Shown: positions 9,985-19,155 of the stretch, one piece after another | Numbering within the stretch: position 1 is the first letter of the stretch | Layout: every line of letters starts with the position of its first letter | Translations under genes and position numbers: made by a program | Source: Nostoc sp. PCC 7107 | GTDB taxonomy: Bacteria > Cyanobacteriota > Cyanobacteriia > Cyanobacteriales > Nostocaceae | DNA length: 64,000 nt | Assembly: GCF_000316625.1 (NCBI RefSeq) | Contig: NC_019676.1 | Location: 4,048,501-4,112,500 of the forward strand | Direction: 5' to 3' | Notes under the pieces: model-generated | Seen by the model: only the letters and a program-made list of their open reading frames with translations | The model's database searches: none | Told to the model about the DNA's origin: nothing

Positions 9985-11739
9985 ATGGATAACTTCAATA
10001 ATTCTCTAACTTTTAATGACGAAATAGCGATAATCGGGATGTCAGGGCGGTTTCCTGGAGCTAAAGACATCGATATTTTTTGGCAGAATTTGTGTAAAGG
10101 TGTAGAATCAATCTCTTTTTTTAGTGATGCAGAAGTAGTATCTGCTGGTGTCAATCCCGCTGTGATTAATGAGCCTAATTATGTCAAAGCCAGCGGTATA
10201 TTAGATGATATAGAGTTATTTGATGCTAAATTTTTTGGTTTTTCTCCTAGAGAAGCGGAATTGACAGATCCACAACACCGCTTGTTTATGGAGTGTGTTT
10301 GGTCAGCTTTAGAAAATGCTGGCTATAATTCCGAAACTTATAGTGGCGCAATTAGTCTGTTCGCTGGTGTTGCCTTAAGTAAATATTTGCTGGCAAATTT
10401 ATATCCGCATCGGGATTTAATGGAATCAGAAGACAGTATTACTATTGGCAATGATAAGGATTTTTTAGCAACACAAATTTCTTATAAATTAAATTTAAAA
10501 GGGCCAAGTATTAATGTTCAAACCGCTTGCTCCACATCATTAGTTGCTGTTCACCTCGCTTGCCAAAGTTTAATGAATGGTGAAAGTGATATTGCTTTAG
10601 CAGGCGGTGTTTCGATTGGAGTACCACAAACAACTGGTTATCTCTATCAACCAGGCGGAATTCATTCTCCTGATGGTCATTGTCGAGCTTTTGATGCTCA
10701 AGCACAAGGAACTAATGGTGGCAATGGTTTAGGTGTAGTAGTCTTAAAAAGATTGGAAGATGCGATCGCAGATGGTGATTGCATTCATGCTGTCATTAAG
10801 GGTTCAGCCATTAATAACGATGGTTGTTTAAAGGTGGGATACACTGCTCCTAGTGTGGAAGGTCAAAGAGAAGTAATTTTAGAAGCTTTAGCCTTAGCTG
10901 GTGTTGACCCTGAGACAATTACTTATGTAGAAGCACATGGTACAGGCACTATTTTAGGAGATCCCATTGAAATTAGCGCTTTGACCAAAGCATTTACAGC
11001 CCGCACCCAGAAAAAAGGATATTGTGCAATAGGTTCAGTCAAAACAAACATCGGACACCTCAACACAGCAGCAGGAATCACAGGCTTAATCAAAACAATC
11101 CTGTCACTCAAACACCAAAAAATCCCACCCAGCCTACACTTCCAACAACCAAACCCCGAAATCGACTTCGCCAACAGCCCCTTTTACGTCAACAGCCAAT
11201 TAGCAGAGTGGGAAACCAACGGTACACCACGACGCGCCGGAGTCAGTTCCTTTGGAATTGGAGGAACCAACGCCCACATCATCTTAGAACAAGCACCAGA
11301 CATTCAACCTTCCAGCCCCTCCCGTCCCTGGCAAATATTACTCCTATCCGCCAAAACCAGCACCGCCCTAGAAACAGCCACCATCAACCTAGCAACACAT
11401 TTACAACAACACCCAGAAATTAACCTAGCTGATGTCGCCCATACTCTCCAAGTCGGTCGCAGAGCATTTGAACATCGTCGTATGGTAGTGTGTCGTAACA
11501 CAGAAGATGCAGTCAAAGCCTTAACTTCTGCTGAACCACAACGGGTATTGACTCACCATCGTCAACCAACTCACTGTCCAGTCATCTTCATGTTTTCTGG
11601 ACAAGGGGCGCAATATGTAGATATGGCGAAGGAACTCTACGAACAGGAAACCATATTTCAACAACAAGTAGATAATTGCGCTGCGATTTTGCAACCATAT
11701 CTGGGGGATAGATATTCGTTCCCTACTATATCCCAGTAG
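9985..11739 (+). CDS. Type I PKS, N-terminal part of a frameshifted gene (KS and start of AT)
   Basis: 584 residues before a stop created by a frameshift. The ketosynthase (about 10-430) has the Cys in TACSTS and the His residues in EAHGTGT and GHLNTAAG, so it looks catalytically complete. The acyltransferase begins with FMFSGQGAQYVDMA, and the frame is lost soon after YLG. At 11703-11707 there are five G; the near-identical copy in the next gene has four G at 16328-16331 and stays open. Removing one G joins this ORF to the one ending at 14620, giving KS-AT-KR-ACP. Either the gene is a recent pseudogene, the base is a sequencing error, or slippage at the G run restores the frame. Confidence 0.88.
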   Translation: MDNFNNSLTFNDEIAIIGMSGRFPGAKDIDIFWQNLCKGVESISFFSDAEVVSAGVNPAVINEPNYVKASGILDDIELFDAKFFGFSPREAELTDPQHRLFMECVWSALENAGYNSETYSGAISLFAGVALSKYLLANLYPHRDLMESEDSITIGNDKDFLATQISYKLNLKGPSINVQTACSTSLVAVHLACQSLMNGESDIALAGGVSIGVPQTTGYLYQPGGIHSPDGHCRAFDAQAQGTNGGNGLGVVVLKRLEDAIADGDCIHAVIKGSAINNDGCLKVGYTAPSVEGQREVILEALALAGVDPETITYVEAHGTGTILGDPIEISALTKAFTARTQKKGYCAIGSVKTNIGHLNTAAGITGLIKTILSLKHQKIPPSLHFQQPNPEIDFANSPFYVNSQLAEWETNGTPRRAGVSSFGIGGTNAHIILEQAPDIQPSSPSRPWQILLLSAKTSTALETATINLATHLQQHPEINLADVAHTLQVGRRAFEHRRMVVCRNTEDAVKALTSAEPQRVLTHHRQPTHCPVIFMFSGQGAQYVDMAKELYEQETIFQQQVDNCAAILQPYLGDRYSFPTISQ

Positions 11740-12642
11740 CCAAGAAACAGAGACAGCATCACCGCAACTCCAACAAACAGCATTTACTCAAAGCGCCTTA
11801 TTTGTCATTGAATATGCTTTAGCCCAGTTATTCATGTCTTGGGGGATACAACCACAAGCGATGATTGGTCACAGTATTGGGGAATATGTTGCAGCTACGA
11901 TTGCGGGTGTATTTTCTTTAGAAGATGCTTTGATGATTGTGGCGAAACGGGGACAACTGATGCAACAACTAGCGCCTGGTAGTATGTTAGCGATTCCGTT
12001 GGCTGAATCAGATGTGAAGTTGCTGTTAAATGCAGATTTAGAAATCGCAGTGATTAATAGTCCATCTGCTTGTGTTGTGTCTGGGACAAAAGTGGCTATT
12101 GCGGCTTTGCAAAGTCAATTATCTTCTCAGGGGATTGAATGTCGATTGCTGCATACATCTCATGCTTTTCATTCCCAGATGATGCAGCCAATTGTTGGTG
12201 AGTTTGTCGAGTTTGTACAGCAATTCTCGTTACATCCACCAAGTATTAGTTTGATTTCTAATGTGAGTGGTGGGTGGATGGAGGATGCACAGGCGACAAG
12301 TCCCAGTTATTGGGGTGAACATTTGCGTCGAGGTGTGAGGTTTTCGGATGGGATTTCTTTGTTAATTCAGCAGTTTGAGGGTGTGTTTTTGGAGGTGGGG
12401 CCGGGACGTAGTTTAAGTGGTTTGACTACGCAGCATTTACACAGGGATGCAAAGCAGTTGGTGTTGGGTTCTTTACGTCATGTTAAAGACCAATTGAGTG
12501 ATGTTGAGTTTTTGTTGCAGACTTTGGGGCGGTTGTGGTTGTTTGGTGTTGAGGTTGATTGGTCTGCTTTTGCTGTTGATGAACAGCGCCATCGTTTACC
12601 TTTACCTTCTTATCCTTTTGAACGTCTCAAGTATTGGATTGA
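10930..12642 (+). repeat. 1.7-kb near-identical repeat, copy 1 (KS end through AT)
   Basis: Matches 15555-17266 almost base for base. Differences cluster near 11070-11115. Beyond that I noticed only one G/A change (near 12053) and the extra G at 11703-11707. The flanking parts of the two PKS genes are clearly diverged. This looks like recent gene conversion or duplication between adjacent modules. Confidence 0.92.
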
Positions 12643-14620
12643 GCCAAAAAAGCTGGAACAATCTACTTCAATTTCACTAGCTAAAAAGCCTGATATAGCT
12701 GACTGGTTTTATATTCCTTTTTGGAAGCCAGCTTTACCGCTAATCCAACCCGAACTTCCAGAATTAGTATCTATAAAAGCCTGCACTTTGGTTTTTCTTG
12801 ATGAGTATGGCTTGGGTATGAAATTGGTAAAACAATTAGAAAGCCAAAACCAAGACACAGTTACGGTAAAAATTGGTAATAAATTTACTAGATCAAGTGA
12901 GTATGAATATACAATTAATCCACAAACTCATCATGATTATGATGAATTAATGCAGCAGTTAATTAGTAATAATAACTTTCCCCAAAAAATTGTTCATTTA
13001 TGGAATGTTACTCCTATAGTTGAGCAGGAATTAGAAAATCTAGAGCTAGAGAAAGCCCAAGTTACAGGATTTTATAGTTTGCTATTTCTTGCCCAATCTT
13101 TGGGAAAACAAGAAACTGTAAAGGCAGTACAACTCACAGTTATTTCTAATAACATACAGTCGGTTACAGGCACTGAAGTACTTTTTCCAGAAAAAGCGAC
13201 TTTACTCGGCCCAGTTAAAGTTATACCTCAAGAATATACTAATATAAATTGTCGTAGTATTGATGTTGCCCTCCCTTCTAGTGGTAGTTGGCAAGAACAA
13301 AAATTAGTAGAAAACTTAGTAGCAGAATTGACTGTTAATGATTCTGAAAAGCTAATTGCTTATCGAGGGTTAAATCGTTGGGTGCAAACTTTTGAGCCAG
13401 TGCGTTTAGATAAAACTCAGATAGCAAAGCCGCGACTGAGAGAGAAAGGAGTTTATGTCATTACAGGTGGACTCGGAGGTATTGGACTGGTTTTCGCAAG
13501 ATACTTGGCTCGAACTGTACAAGCAAAACTATTGTTGATAGGACGTTCAGTTTTACCTAAAAAAGACGAGTGGGAACAATGGTTAACTACTCATGATGAG
13601 ACTGATAGCATTAACCGCAAAATTCGCCAAGTTCAAGAACTCGAAAACTTAGGTGCAGAAGTGTTGGTAGTGGGTGCTGATGTCAGTAATATAAAACAAA
13701 TGCAAAGTGCGATCGCCCAAGCTGAACAACAGTTTGGTGAGATTAACGGAGTCATCCATGCGGCTGGAATTACAGAAGGAAAGTCTTTTGCAGCGATCGC
13801 ACAAATTAGTCACAGTAATTGTGAGGAGCAATTTCAACCAAAAGTATACGGACTTTTAGTGTTGAAGAAAGTCTTACACAACAAACAGATAGATTTTTGC
13901 TTTTTGCTTTCTTCTTTATCTTCTATTTTAGGAGGATTAGGTCATATTGCTTACTCATCTGCTAATATTTTTATGGATGCTTTTGTACAGCAATATAATC
14001 AAAGTCATCCTAGTTCTTGGAGCAGCATCAGTTGGGATGGTTGGCAACTTGATGCAGCTAAAGAACACCCAGATAGCCAGGAATTAGGAATTAACTCAGC
14101 AGAGGGAATCACAGCTTTTCAAGAAATTTTAAATATTAGTAAATTCAATCATCTTGTTGTTTCTACTGGAGACATTCAAGCTAGAATTAAACAATGGATT
14201 CAGCTAGAATCATTACAAGAAAACCCACGGCAACCTATAAATTTATCATTATATGTTCGACCTGAGTTAAAAAATAAATATGTTGCTCCTAGAAATGAAA
14301 TTGAACAACAAATTGCTCACATCTGGCAAGAAATTCTAGGGATAAAAGATATAGGTCTATATGATAACTTTTTTGAATTAGGAGGAGATTCGCTCTTAAT
14401 TATTCAAGTTCGCAGTAAAATCATCAAAATATTTAACAGAAATTTATCAGTTGCCGAACTATTTGAATATTCAACCATCAGTAATTTAGCTGAATATATC
14501 AGTGGAAAGAAAATAGAAGAACCAATATTTCAACAAGCTGATGAACGAGCCATCAGAAAAGAAGCGGCTATGCAGGAAAAACGACAACTAATGAAGCAAA
14601 GGAGAAAGATAGATGTCTAA
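11834..14620 (+). CDS. Type I PKS, C-terminal part of the frameshifted gene (AT-KR-ACP)
   Basis: Continues the gene that starts at 9985; the coding frame runs back to the G run at 11703-11707, and 11834 is only the first ATG after it. The acyltransferase has GHSIGE and HAFH, indicating malonyl-CoA. The ketoreductase spans about 12700-14160 with an intact nucleotide motif GGLGGIG and a YSSAN catalytic region, so it should make a beta-hydroxy group. The ACP is at about 14290-14500 (FFELGGDSL). The end overlaps the ATG of the next PKS by 8 bp, which implies translational coupling. On its own this fragment lacks the KS and the N-terminal part of the AT. Confidence 0.88.
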   Translation: MSWGIQPQAMIGHSIGEYVAATIAGVFSLEDALMIVAKRGQLMQQLAPGSMLAIPLAESDVKLLLNADLEIAVINSPSACVVSGTKVAIAALQSQLSSQGIECRLLHTSHAFHSQMMQPIVGEFVEFVQQFSLHPPSISLISNVSGGWMEDAQATSPSYWGEHLRRGVRFSDGISLLIQQFEGVFLEVGPGRSLSGLTTQHLHRDAKQLVLGSLRHVKDQLSDVEFLLQTLGRLWLFGVEVDWSAFAVDEQRHRLPLPSYPFERLKYWIEPKKLEQSTSISLAKKPDIADWFYIPFWKPALPLIQPELPELVSIKACTLVFLDEYGLGMKLVKQLESQNQDTVTVKIGNKFTRSSEYEYTINPQTHHDYDELMQQLISNNNFPQKIVHLWNVTPIVEQELENLELEKAQVTGFYSLLFLAQSLGKQETVKAVQLTVISNNIQSVTGTEVLFPEKATLLGPVKVIPQEYTNINCRSIDVALPSSGSWQEQKLVENLVAELTVNDSEKLIAYRGLNRWVQTFEPVRLDKTQIAKPRLREKGVYVITGGLGGIGLVFARYLARTVQAKLLLIGRSVLPKKDEWEQWLTTHDETDSINRKIRQVQELENLGAEVLVVGADVSNIKQMQSAIAQAEQQFGEINGVIHAAGITEGKSFAAIAQISHSNCEEQFQPKVYGLLVLKKVLHNKQIDFCFLLSSLSSILGGLGHIAYSSANIFMDAFVQQYNQSHPSSWSSISWDGWQLDAAKEHPDSQELGINSAEGITAFQEILNISKFNHLVVSTGDIQARIKQWIQLESLQENPRQPINLSLYVRPELKNKYVAPRNEIEQQIAHIWQEILGIKDIGLYDNFFELGGDSLLIIQVRSKIIKIFNRNLSVAELFEYSTISNLAEYISGKKIEEPIFQQADERAIRKEAAMQEKRQLMKQRRKIDV

Positions 14621-17600
14621 TCAAGAAATGGACGATTCTATTAAAGGCATAGCTGTAATTGCTCTTGTTGGTCGTTTTCCAGGAGCTAAAAATGTTGATG
14701 AATTTTGGCAAAACTTGAGCAAGGGAAAAGAGTCAATTTCTTTTTTTAGTGATGCAGAATTAAAAGCTGCCGGTGTAGATCCAGCATGGCTAAGTAATCC
14801 ACAGTATGTCAAAGCTGGCGCGATTCTGTCAGATATTCAGATGTTTGATGCAGCTTTCTTTGATTTTTCGCCAAGGGAAGCTGAACTCATCGACCCGCAA
14901 CATCGTATTCTTTTAGAATGTGCTTGGGAAGCATTAGAACAAGCTGGTTATGAACCTGGCGCAAGCAAAAGTTTGACTGGTGTTTATGTGGGAACCAATA
15001 TGAGTAATTACTTTATGAGTAATTTGAGTTCTCACCCTGACTTGAGTAAATTAACGGATGTCATTGCGTTTGGCAATAGTCAAGACTTCGCCGCTACCAG
15101 AGTTTCATATAAATTGAACTTAAAAGGGCCAAGCATCAATATTCAGACTTCTTGCTCGACATCATTGGTTGCGGTTCACTCGGCTTGCCAAGGATTGCTA
15201 AACTACGAGTGCGATTTGGCTCTGGCTGGTGGTATTTCTATAGAATCTCTGCAAAAACAAGGTTATTTTTATCAAGAAGGAGATATAACTTCGCCTGACG
15301 GTCATTGTCGAGCCTTTGATGCTCAAGCCAAAGGCACAATTTTCGGGGATGGAATAGGTCTGGTTGTCCTCAAGAGATTAGAAGATGCTTTAGAAGAAGG
15401 TGACTATATTCATGCAATCATCAAGGGTTCAGCCATTAATAACGATGGGGCGGCTAAGGTGGGATACACTGCTCCTAGTGTTGTGGGTCAAGCGGAAGTA
15501 ATTGCTGAGGCTCAAGCGATCGCAGGTGTGACTCCAGAAACCATCACTTATATTGAAGCACATGGTACAGGCACTATTTTAGGAGATCCCATTGAAATTA
15601 GCGCTTTGACCAAAGCATTTACAGCCCGCACCCAGAAAAAAGGATATTGTGCAATAGGTTCAGTCAAAACAAACATCGGACACCTCAACACAGCAGCAGG
15701 AGTCACAGGATTAATCAAAACAGTCCTAGCCCTCAAAAATCAAAAAATCCCACCCAGCCTACACTTCCAACAACCAAACCCCGAAATCGACTTCGCCAAC
15801 AGCCCCTTCTACGTCAACAGCCAATTAGCAGAGTGGGAAACCAACGGTACACCACGACGCGCCGGAGTCAGTTCCTTTGGAATTGGAGGAACCAACGCCC
15901 ACATCATCTTAGAACAAGCACCAGACATTCAACCTTCCAGCCCCTCCCGTCCCTGGCAAATATTACTCCTATCCGCCAAAACCAGCACCGCCCTAGAAAC
16001 AGCCACCATCAACCTAGCAACACATTTACAACAACACCCAGAAATTAACCTAGCTGATGTCGCCCATACTCTCCAAGTCGGTCGCAGAGCATTTGAACAT
16101 CGTCGTATGGTAGTGTGTCGTAACACAGAAGATGCAGTCAAAGCCTTAACTTCTGCTGAACCACAACGGGTATTGACTCACCATCGTCAACCAACTCACT
16201 GTCCAGTCATCTTCATGTTTTCTGGACAAGGGGCGCAATATGTAGATATGGCGAAGGAACTCTACGAACAGGAAACCATATTTCAACAACAAGTAGATAA
16301 TTGCGCTGCGATTTTGCAACCATATCTGGGGATAGATATTCGTTCCCTACTATATCCCAGTAGCCAAGAAACAGAGACAGCATCACCGCAACTCCAACAA
16401 ACAGCATTTACTCAAAGCGCCTTATTTGTCATTGAATATGCTTTAGCCCAGTTATTCATGTCTTGGGGGATACAACCACAAGCGATGATTGGTCACAGTA
16501 TTGGGGAATATGTTGCAGCTACGATTGCGGGTGTATTTTCTTTAGAAGATGCTTTGATGATTGTGGCGAAACGGGGACAACTGATGCAACAACTAGCGCC
16601 TGGTAGTATGTTAGCGATTCCGTTGGCTGAATCAGATGTGAAGTTGCTGTTAAATGCAGATTTAGAAATCGCAGTAATTAATAGTCCATCTGCTTGTGTT
16701 GTGTCTGGGACAAAAGTGGCTATTGCGGCTTTGCAAAGTCAATTATCTTCTCAGGGGATTGAATGTCGATTGCTGCATACATCTCATGCTTTTCATTCCC
16801 AGATGATGCAGCCAATTGTTGGTGAGTTTGTCGAGTTTGTACAGCAATTCTCGTTACATCCACCAAGTATTAGTTTGATTTCTAATGTGAGTGGTGGGTG
16901 GATGGAGGATGCACAGGCGACAAGTCCCAGTTATTGGGGTGAACATTTGCGTCGAGGTGTGAGGTTTTCGGATGGGATTTCTTTGTTAATTCAGCAGTTT
17001 GAGGGTGTGTTTTTGGAGGTGGGGCCGGGACGTAGTTTAAGTGGTTTGACTACGCAGCATTTACACAGGGATGCAAAGCAGTTGGTGTTGGGTTCTTTAC
17101 GTCATGTTAAAGACCAATTGAGTGATGTTGAGTTTTTGTTGCAGACTTTGGGGCGGTTGTGGTTGTTTGGTGTTGAGGTTGATTGGTCTGCTTTTGCTGT
17201 TGATGAACAGCGCCATCGTTTACCTTTACCTTCTTATCCTTTTGAACGTCTCAAGTATTGGATTGATGCTAAATCTGCATCACCTGAATTAAAGAATCAC
17301 TCAGCAAAATTAGATAGTAAACAAGAGATTGCTGATTGGTTTTATATTCCTTCATGGAAACGCTCTTTGCTGGCAAAGATATCATCTGATGATCAAGAAG
17401 ACTGGCTCTTTTTTGTTGATGATCTGGGAATTGGTGAACAATTAGCCAAGGTATTGATAAATCAAGGAAAAAATGTCATTAATGTTAAGCGAGGAGAGCA
17501 ATTTAAGCAAATAGATAATAGTAATTATATAATCAATTTATATATTAAAGAAGACTATGATTTGTTATTAAAAGAAATCATCTCATCAGGTGGAAATATT

Positions 17601-19142
17601 CAAAATATTGTTTATGTTTGGAGTCTTGATTATCTCAACGAATCTAAATATTTAGAATTTAATAGTCTGCTCTTTTTAACACAGAGTATTGGTAAGCTAA
17701 AAATTAGCGATTTACAACTTTGGGTAATCTCTAACAATATCCAACAGGTAAATGGTTATGAACAACTAGAGCCAGAGAAAGCCACAATTTTAGGGTTATG
17801 TAAGGTTATTTCTCAAGAGTATTCTCATATTACTTGTCGATGCGTTGATATTGATTTAACTAACAGGCAAGGCGCAGAGAGCGCAGAGGGAAGAAACGGA
17901 TATTATGAGAGTATTGCTCAATTAGCAAATGAGTTAACATCTGTATCTTCAGATTTAGTTGTTGCTTATCGTAATTCCTATCGTTGGGTACAAACTTTTG
18001 AGCCAATTCGCGTAGAAGCAATATTAGAAGAAAAGACACCATTGAGACAACAAGGTGTTTACCTGTTTCCTGGTGGTTTAGGAGATATAGAAGTTGCGAT
18101 CGCTCAATATTTAGCAACAAATTTTCAAGCAAAAATCATATTTATTGAGGATGAAAATTTTCCCGAAAAGGATGATTTTTCGCAATGGTTAGAAAATCAC
18201 AGTCAACAAGATGAAGTGAGTAGAAAAATTGAGAGACTGCTGGTATTAGAGCAGTTAGATCCTACAGTTTTAGTCATACGTATAGATGCAACTAATTTTT
18301 CATGGGAAAAGATTGGTGAAATTAATGGGGTGATTTATAAAACTGGTATCAAACGGGAAGATTTATTCTGCTCAATTTCCGAAATTCAAGATAGAGAATC
18401 AACAGATTTATTCAACTTTCAACATCATCATATTAGGCTATTAACACAAGTATTACAAAATCAAAATTTGGATTTTTGTGTTGTCTTTTCTTCCGTATCT
18501 CCAATTTTAGGTGGATGTGGCTTAAGTTTAGATGCAGCAGCTAGTTATTTTCTAGATACGTTTATTAACCAACACAACTGCAAGAATTCTTTGCCGTGGT
18601 ATATTATAAATTGGGATAAATTTAATCAAGCTCAACAAACATCAGAATTAGCTATTAGTGCTAAAGAAGCTGTAGAAGTATTTCAACGCATATTTACTTT
18701 AGAACCAGGCACTCAGGTTGTTATTTCTCCTGTAGATATCAATACGAGAAATAATCAGATATTTAATCCCCACTTTTTCACAAATTCTAAATCTTTCAAT
18801 GAATTAGATTCATCTTCGCGCTATTCCAGACCTAATCTAAGTAATGCTTATGTTGCGCCTACAAATAATTTGGAACAACAAATTACAGAGATATGGCAAG
18901 AGGTGTTAGGAATTACAGAAATTGGTATTTACGATAATTTTTATGAATTAGGAGGAGACTCCTTAATTGCAACTCAATTAGTTTCTCGATTGCGAGCAAA
19001 ATTTCCTGTGGAACTACCACTGCGCGACCTTTTATTGCAAGCAATGATCCCGGCTAAACAGGCGGAAATGATTGAGGAACTGATGTTAGCAAAAATCGCA
19101 GAATTATCAGAAGAAGAAGTAGCAGTACTGTTAAATAATTAA
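14613..19142 (+). CDS. Type I polyketide synthase, KS-AT-(degenerate KR)-ACP
   Basis: 1509 residues. The KS (about 10-430) has the Cys in TSCSTS and the His in EAHGTGT. The AT (about 530-825) has GHSIGE and HAFH, so malonyl-CoA is expected. The region corresponding to the upstream ketoreductase (about 905-1375) is decayed: GGLGGIG has become GGLGDIE, and the stretch equivalent to YSSAN has lost both Tyr and Asn (LDAAASYF). This module probably leaves a beta-keto group. The ACP (about 1415-1485) has FYELGGDSL, followed by an acidic helical tail ending EEEVAVLLNN that may dock to the next NRPS. A repeat-like stretch rich in GCAGAG interrupts the decayed region near 17865-17890. The gene overlaps its upstream neighbour by 8 bp. 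Confidence 0.92.
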   Translation: MSNQEMDDSIKGIAVIALVGRFPGAKNVDEFWQNLSKGKESISFFSDAELKAAGVDPAWLSNPQYVKAGAILSDIQMFDAAFFDFSPREAELIDPQHRILLECAWEALEQAGYEPGASKSLTGVYVGTNMSNYFMSNLSSHPDLSKLTDVIAFGNSQDFAATRVSYKLNLKGPSINIQTSCSTSLVAVHSACQGLLNYECDLALAGGISIESLQKQGYFYQEGDITSPDGHCRAFDAQAKGTIFGDGIGLVVLKRLEDALEEGDYIHAIIKGSAINNDGAAKVGYTAPSVVGQAEVIAEAQAIAGVTPETITYIEAHGTGTILGDPIEISALTKAFTARTQKKGYCAIGSVKTNIGHLNTAAGVTGLIKTVLALKNQKIPPSLHFQQPNPEIDFANSPFYVNSQLAEWETNGTPRRAGVSSFGIGGTNAHIILEQAPDIQPSSPSRPWQILLLSAKTSTALETATINLATHLQQHPEINLADVAHTLQVGRRAFEHRRMVVCRNTEDAVKALTSAEPQRVLTHHRQPTHCPVIFMFSGQGAQYVDMAKELYEQETIFQQQVDNCAAILQPYLGIDIRSLLYPSSQETETASPQLQQTAFTQSALFVIEYALAQLFMSWGIQPQAMIGHSIGEYVAATIAGVFSLEDALMIVAKRGQLMQQLAPGSMLAIPLAESDVKLLLNADLEIAVINSPSACVVSGTKVAIAALQSQLSSQGIECRLLHTSHAFHSQMMQPIVGEFVEFVQQFSLHPPSISLISNVSGGWMEDAQATSPSYWGEHLRRGVRFSDGISLLIQQFEGVFLEVGPGRSLSGLTTQHLHRDAKQLVLGSLRHVKDQLSDVEFLLQTLGRLWLFGVEVDWSAFAVDEQRHRLPLPSYPFERLKYWIDAKSASPELKNHSAKLDSKQEIADWFYIPSWKRSLLAKISSDDQEDWLFFVDDLGIGEQLAKVLINQGKNVINVKRGEQFKQIDNSNYIINLYIKEDYDLLLKEIISSGGNIQNIVYVWSLDYLNESKYLEFNSLLFLTQSIGKLKISDLQLWVISNNIQQVNGYEQLEPEKATILGLCKVISQEYSHITCRCVDIDLTNRQGAESAEGRNGYYESIAQLANELTSVSSDLVVAYRNSYRWVQTFEPIRVEAILEEKTPLRQQGVYLFPGGLGDIEVAIAQYLATNFQAKIIFIEDENFPEKDDFSQWLENHSQQDEVSRKIERLLVLEQLDPTVLVIRIDATNFSWEKIGEINGVIYKTGIKREDLFCSISEIQDRESTDLFNFQHHHIRLLTQVLQNQNLDFCVVFSSVSPILGGCGLSLDAAASYFLDTFINQHNCKNSLPWYIINWDKFNQAQQTSELAISAKEAVEVFQRIFTLEPGTQVVISPVDINTRNNQIFNPHFFTNSKSFNELDSSSRYSRPNLSNAYVAPTNNLEQQITEIWQEVLGITEIGIYDNFYELGGDSLIATQLVSRLRAKFPVELPLRDLLLQAMIPAKQAEMIEELMLAKIAELSEEEVAVLLNN
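15555..17266 (+). repeat. 1.7-kb near-identical repeat, copy 2 (KS end through AT)
   Basis: Partner of 10930-12642. This copy has four G at 16328-16331 and an uninterrupted frame, so it is the reference for recognising the frameshift in copy 1. Confidence 0.92.
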
Positions 19143-19155
19143 TAAATAATTAGCA

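Noticed and set aside
11022-11423. 133-codon + strand ORF inside the PKS (and its copy at 15647-16048)
   Set aside because: Alternate frame of the KS/AT repeat; low complexity, rich in Gln, Asn, Pro and Arg; the KS frame is clearly the coding one.
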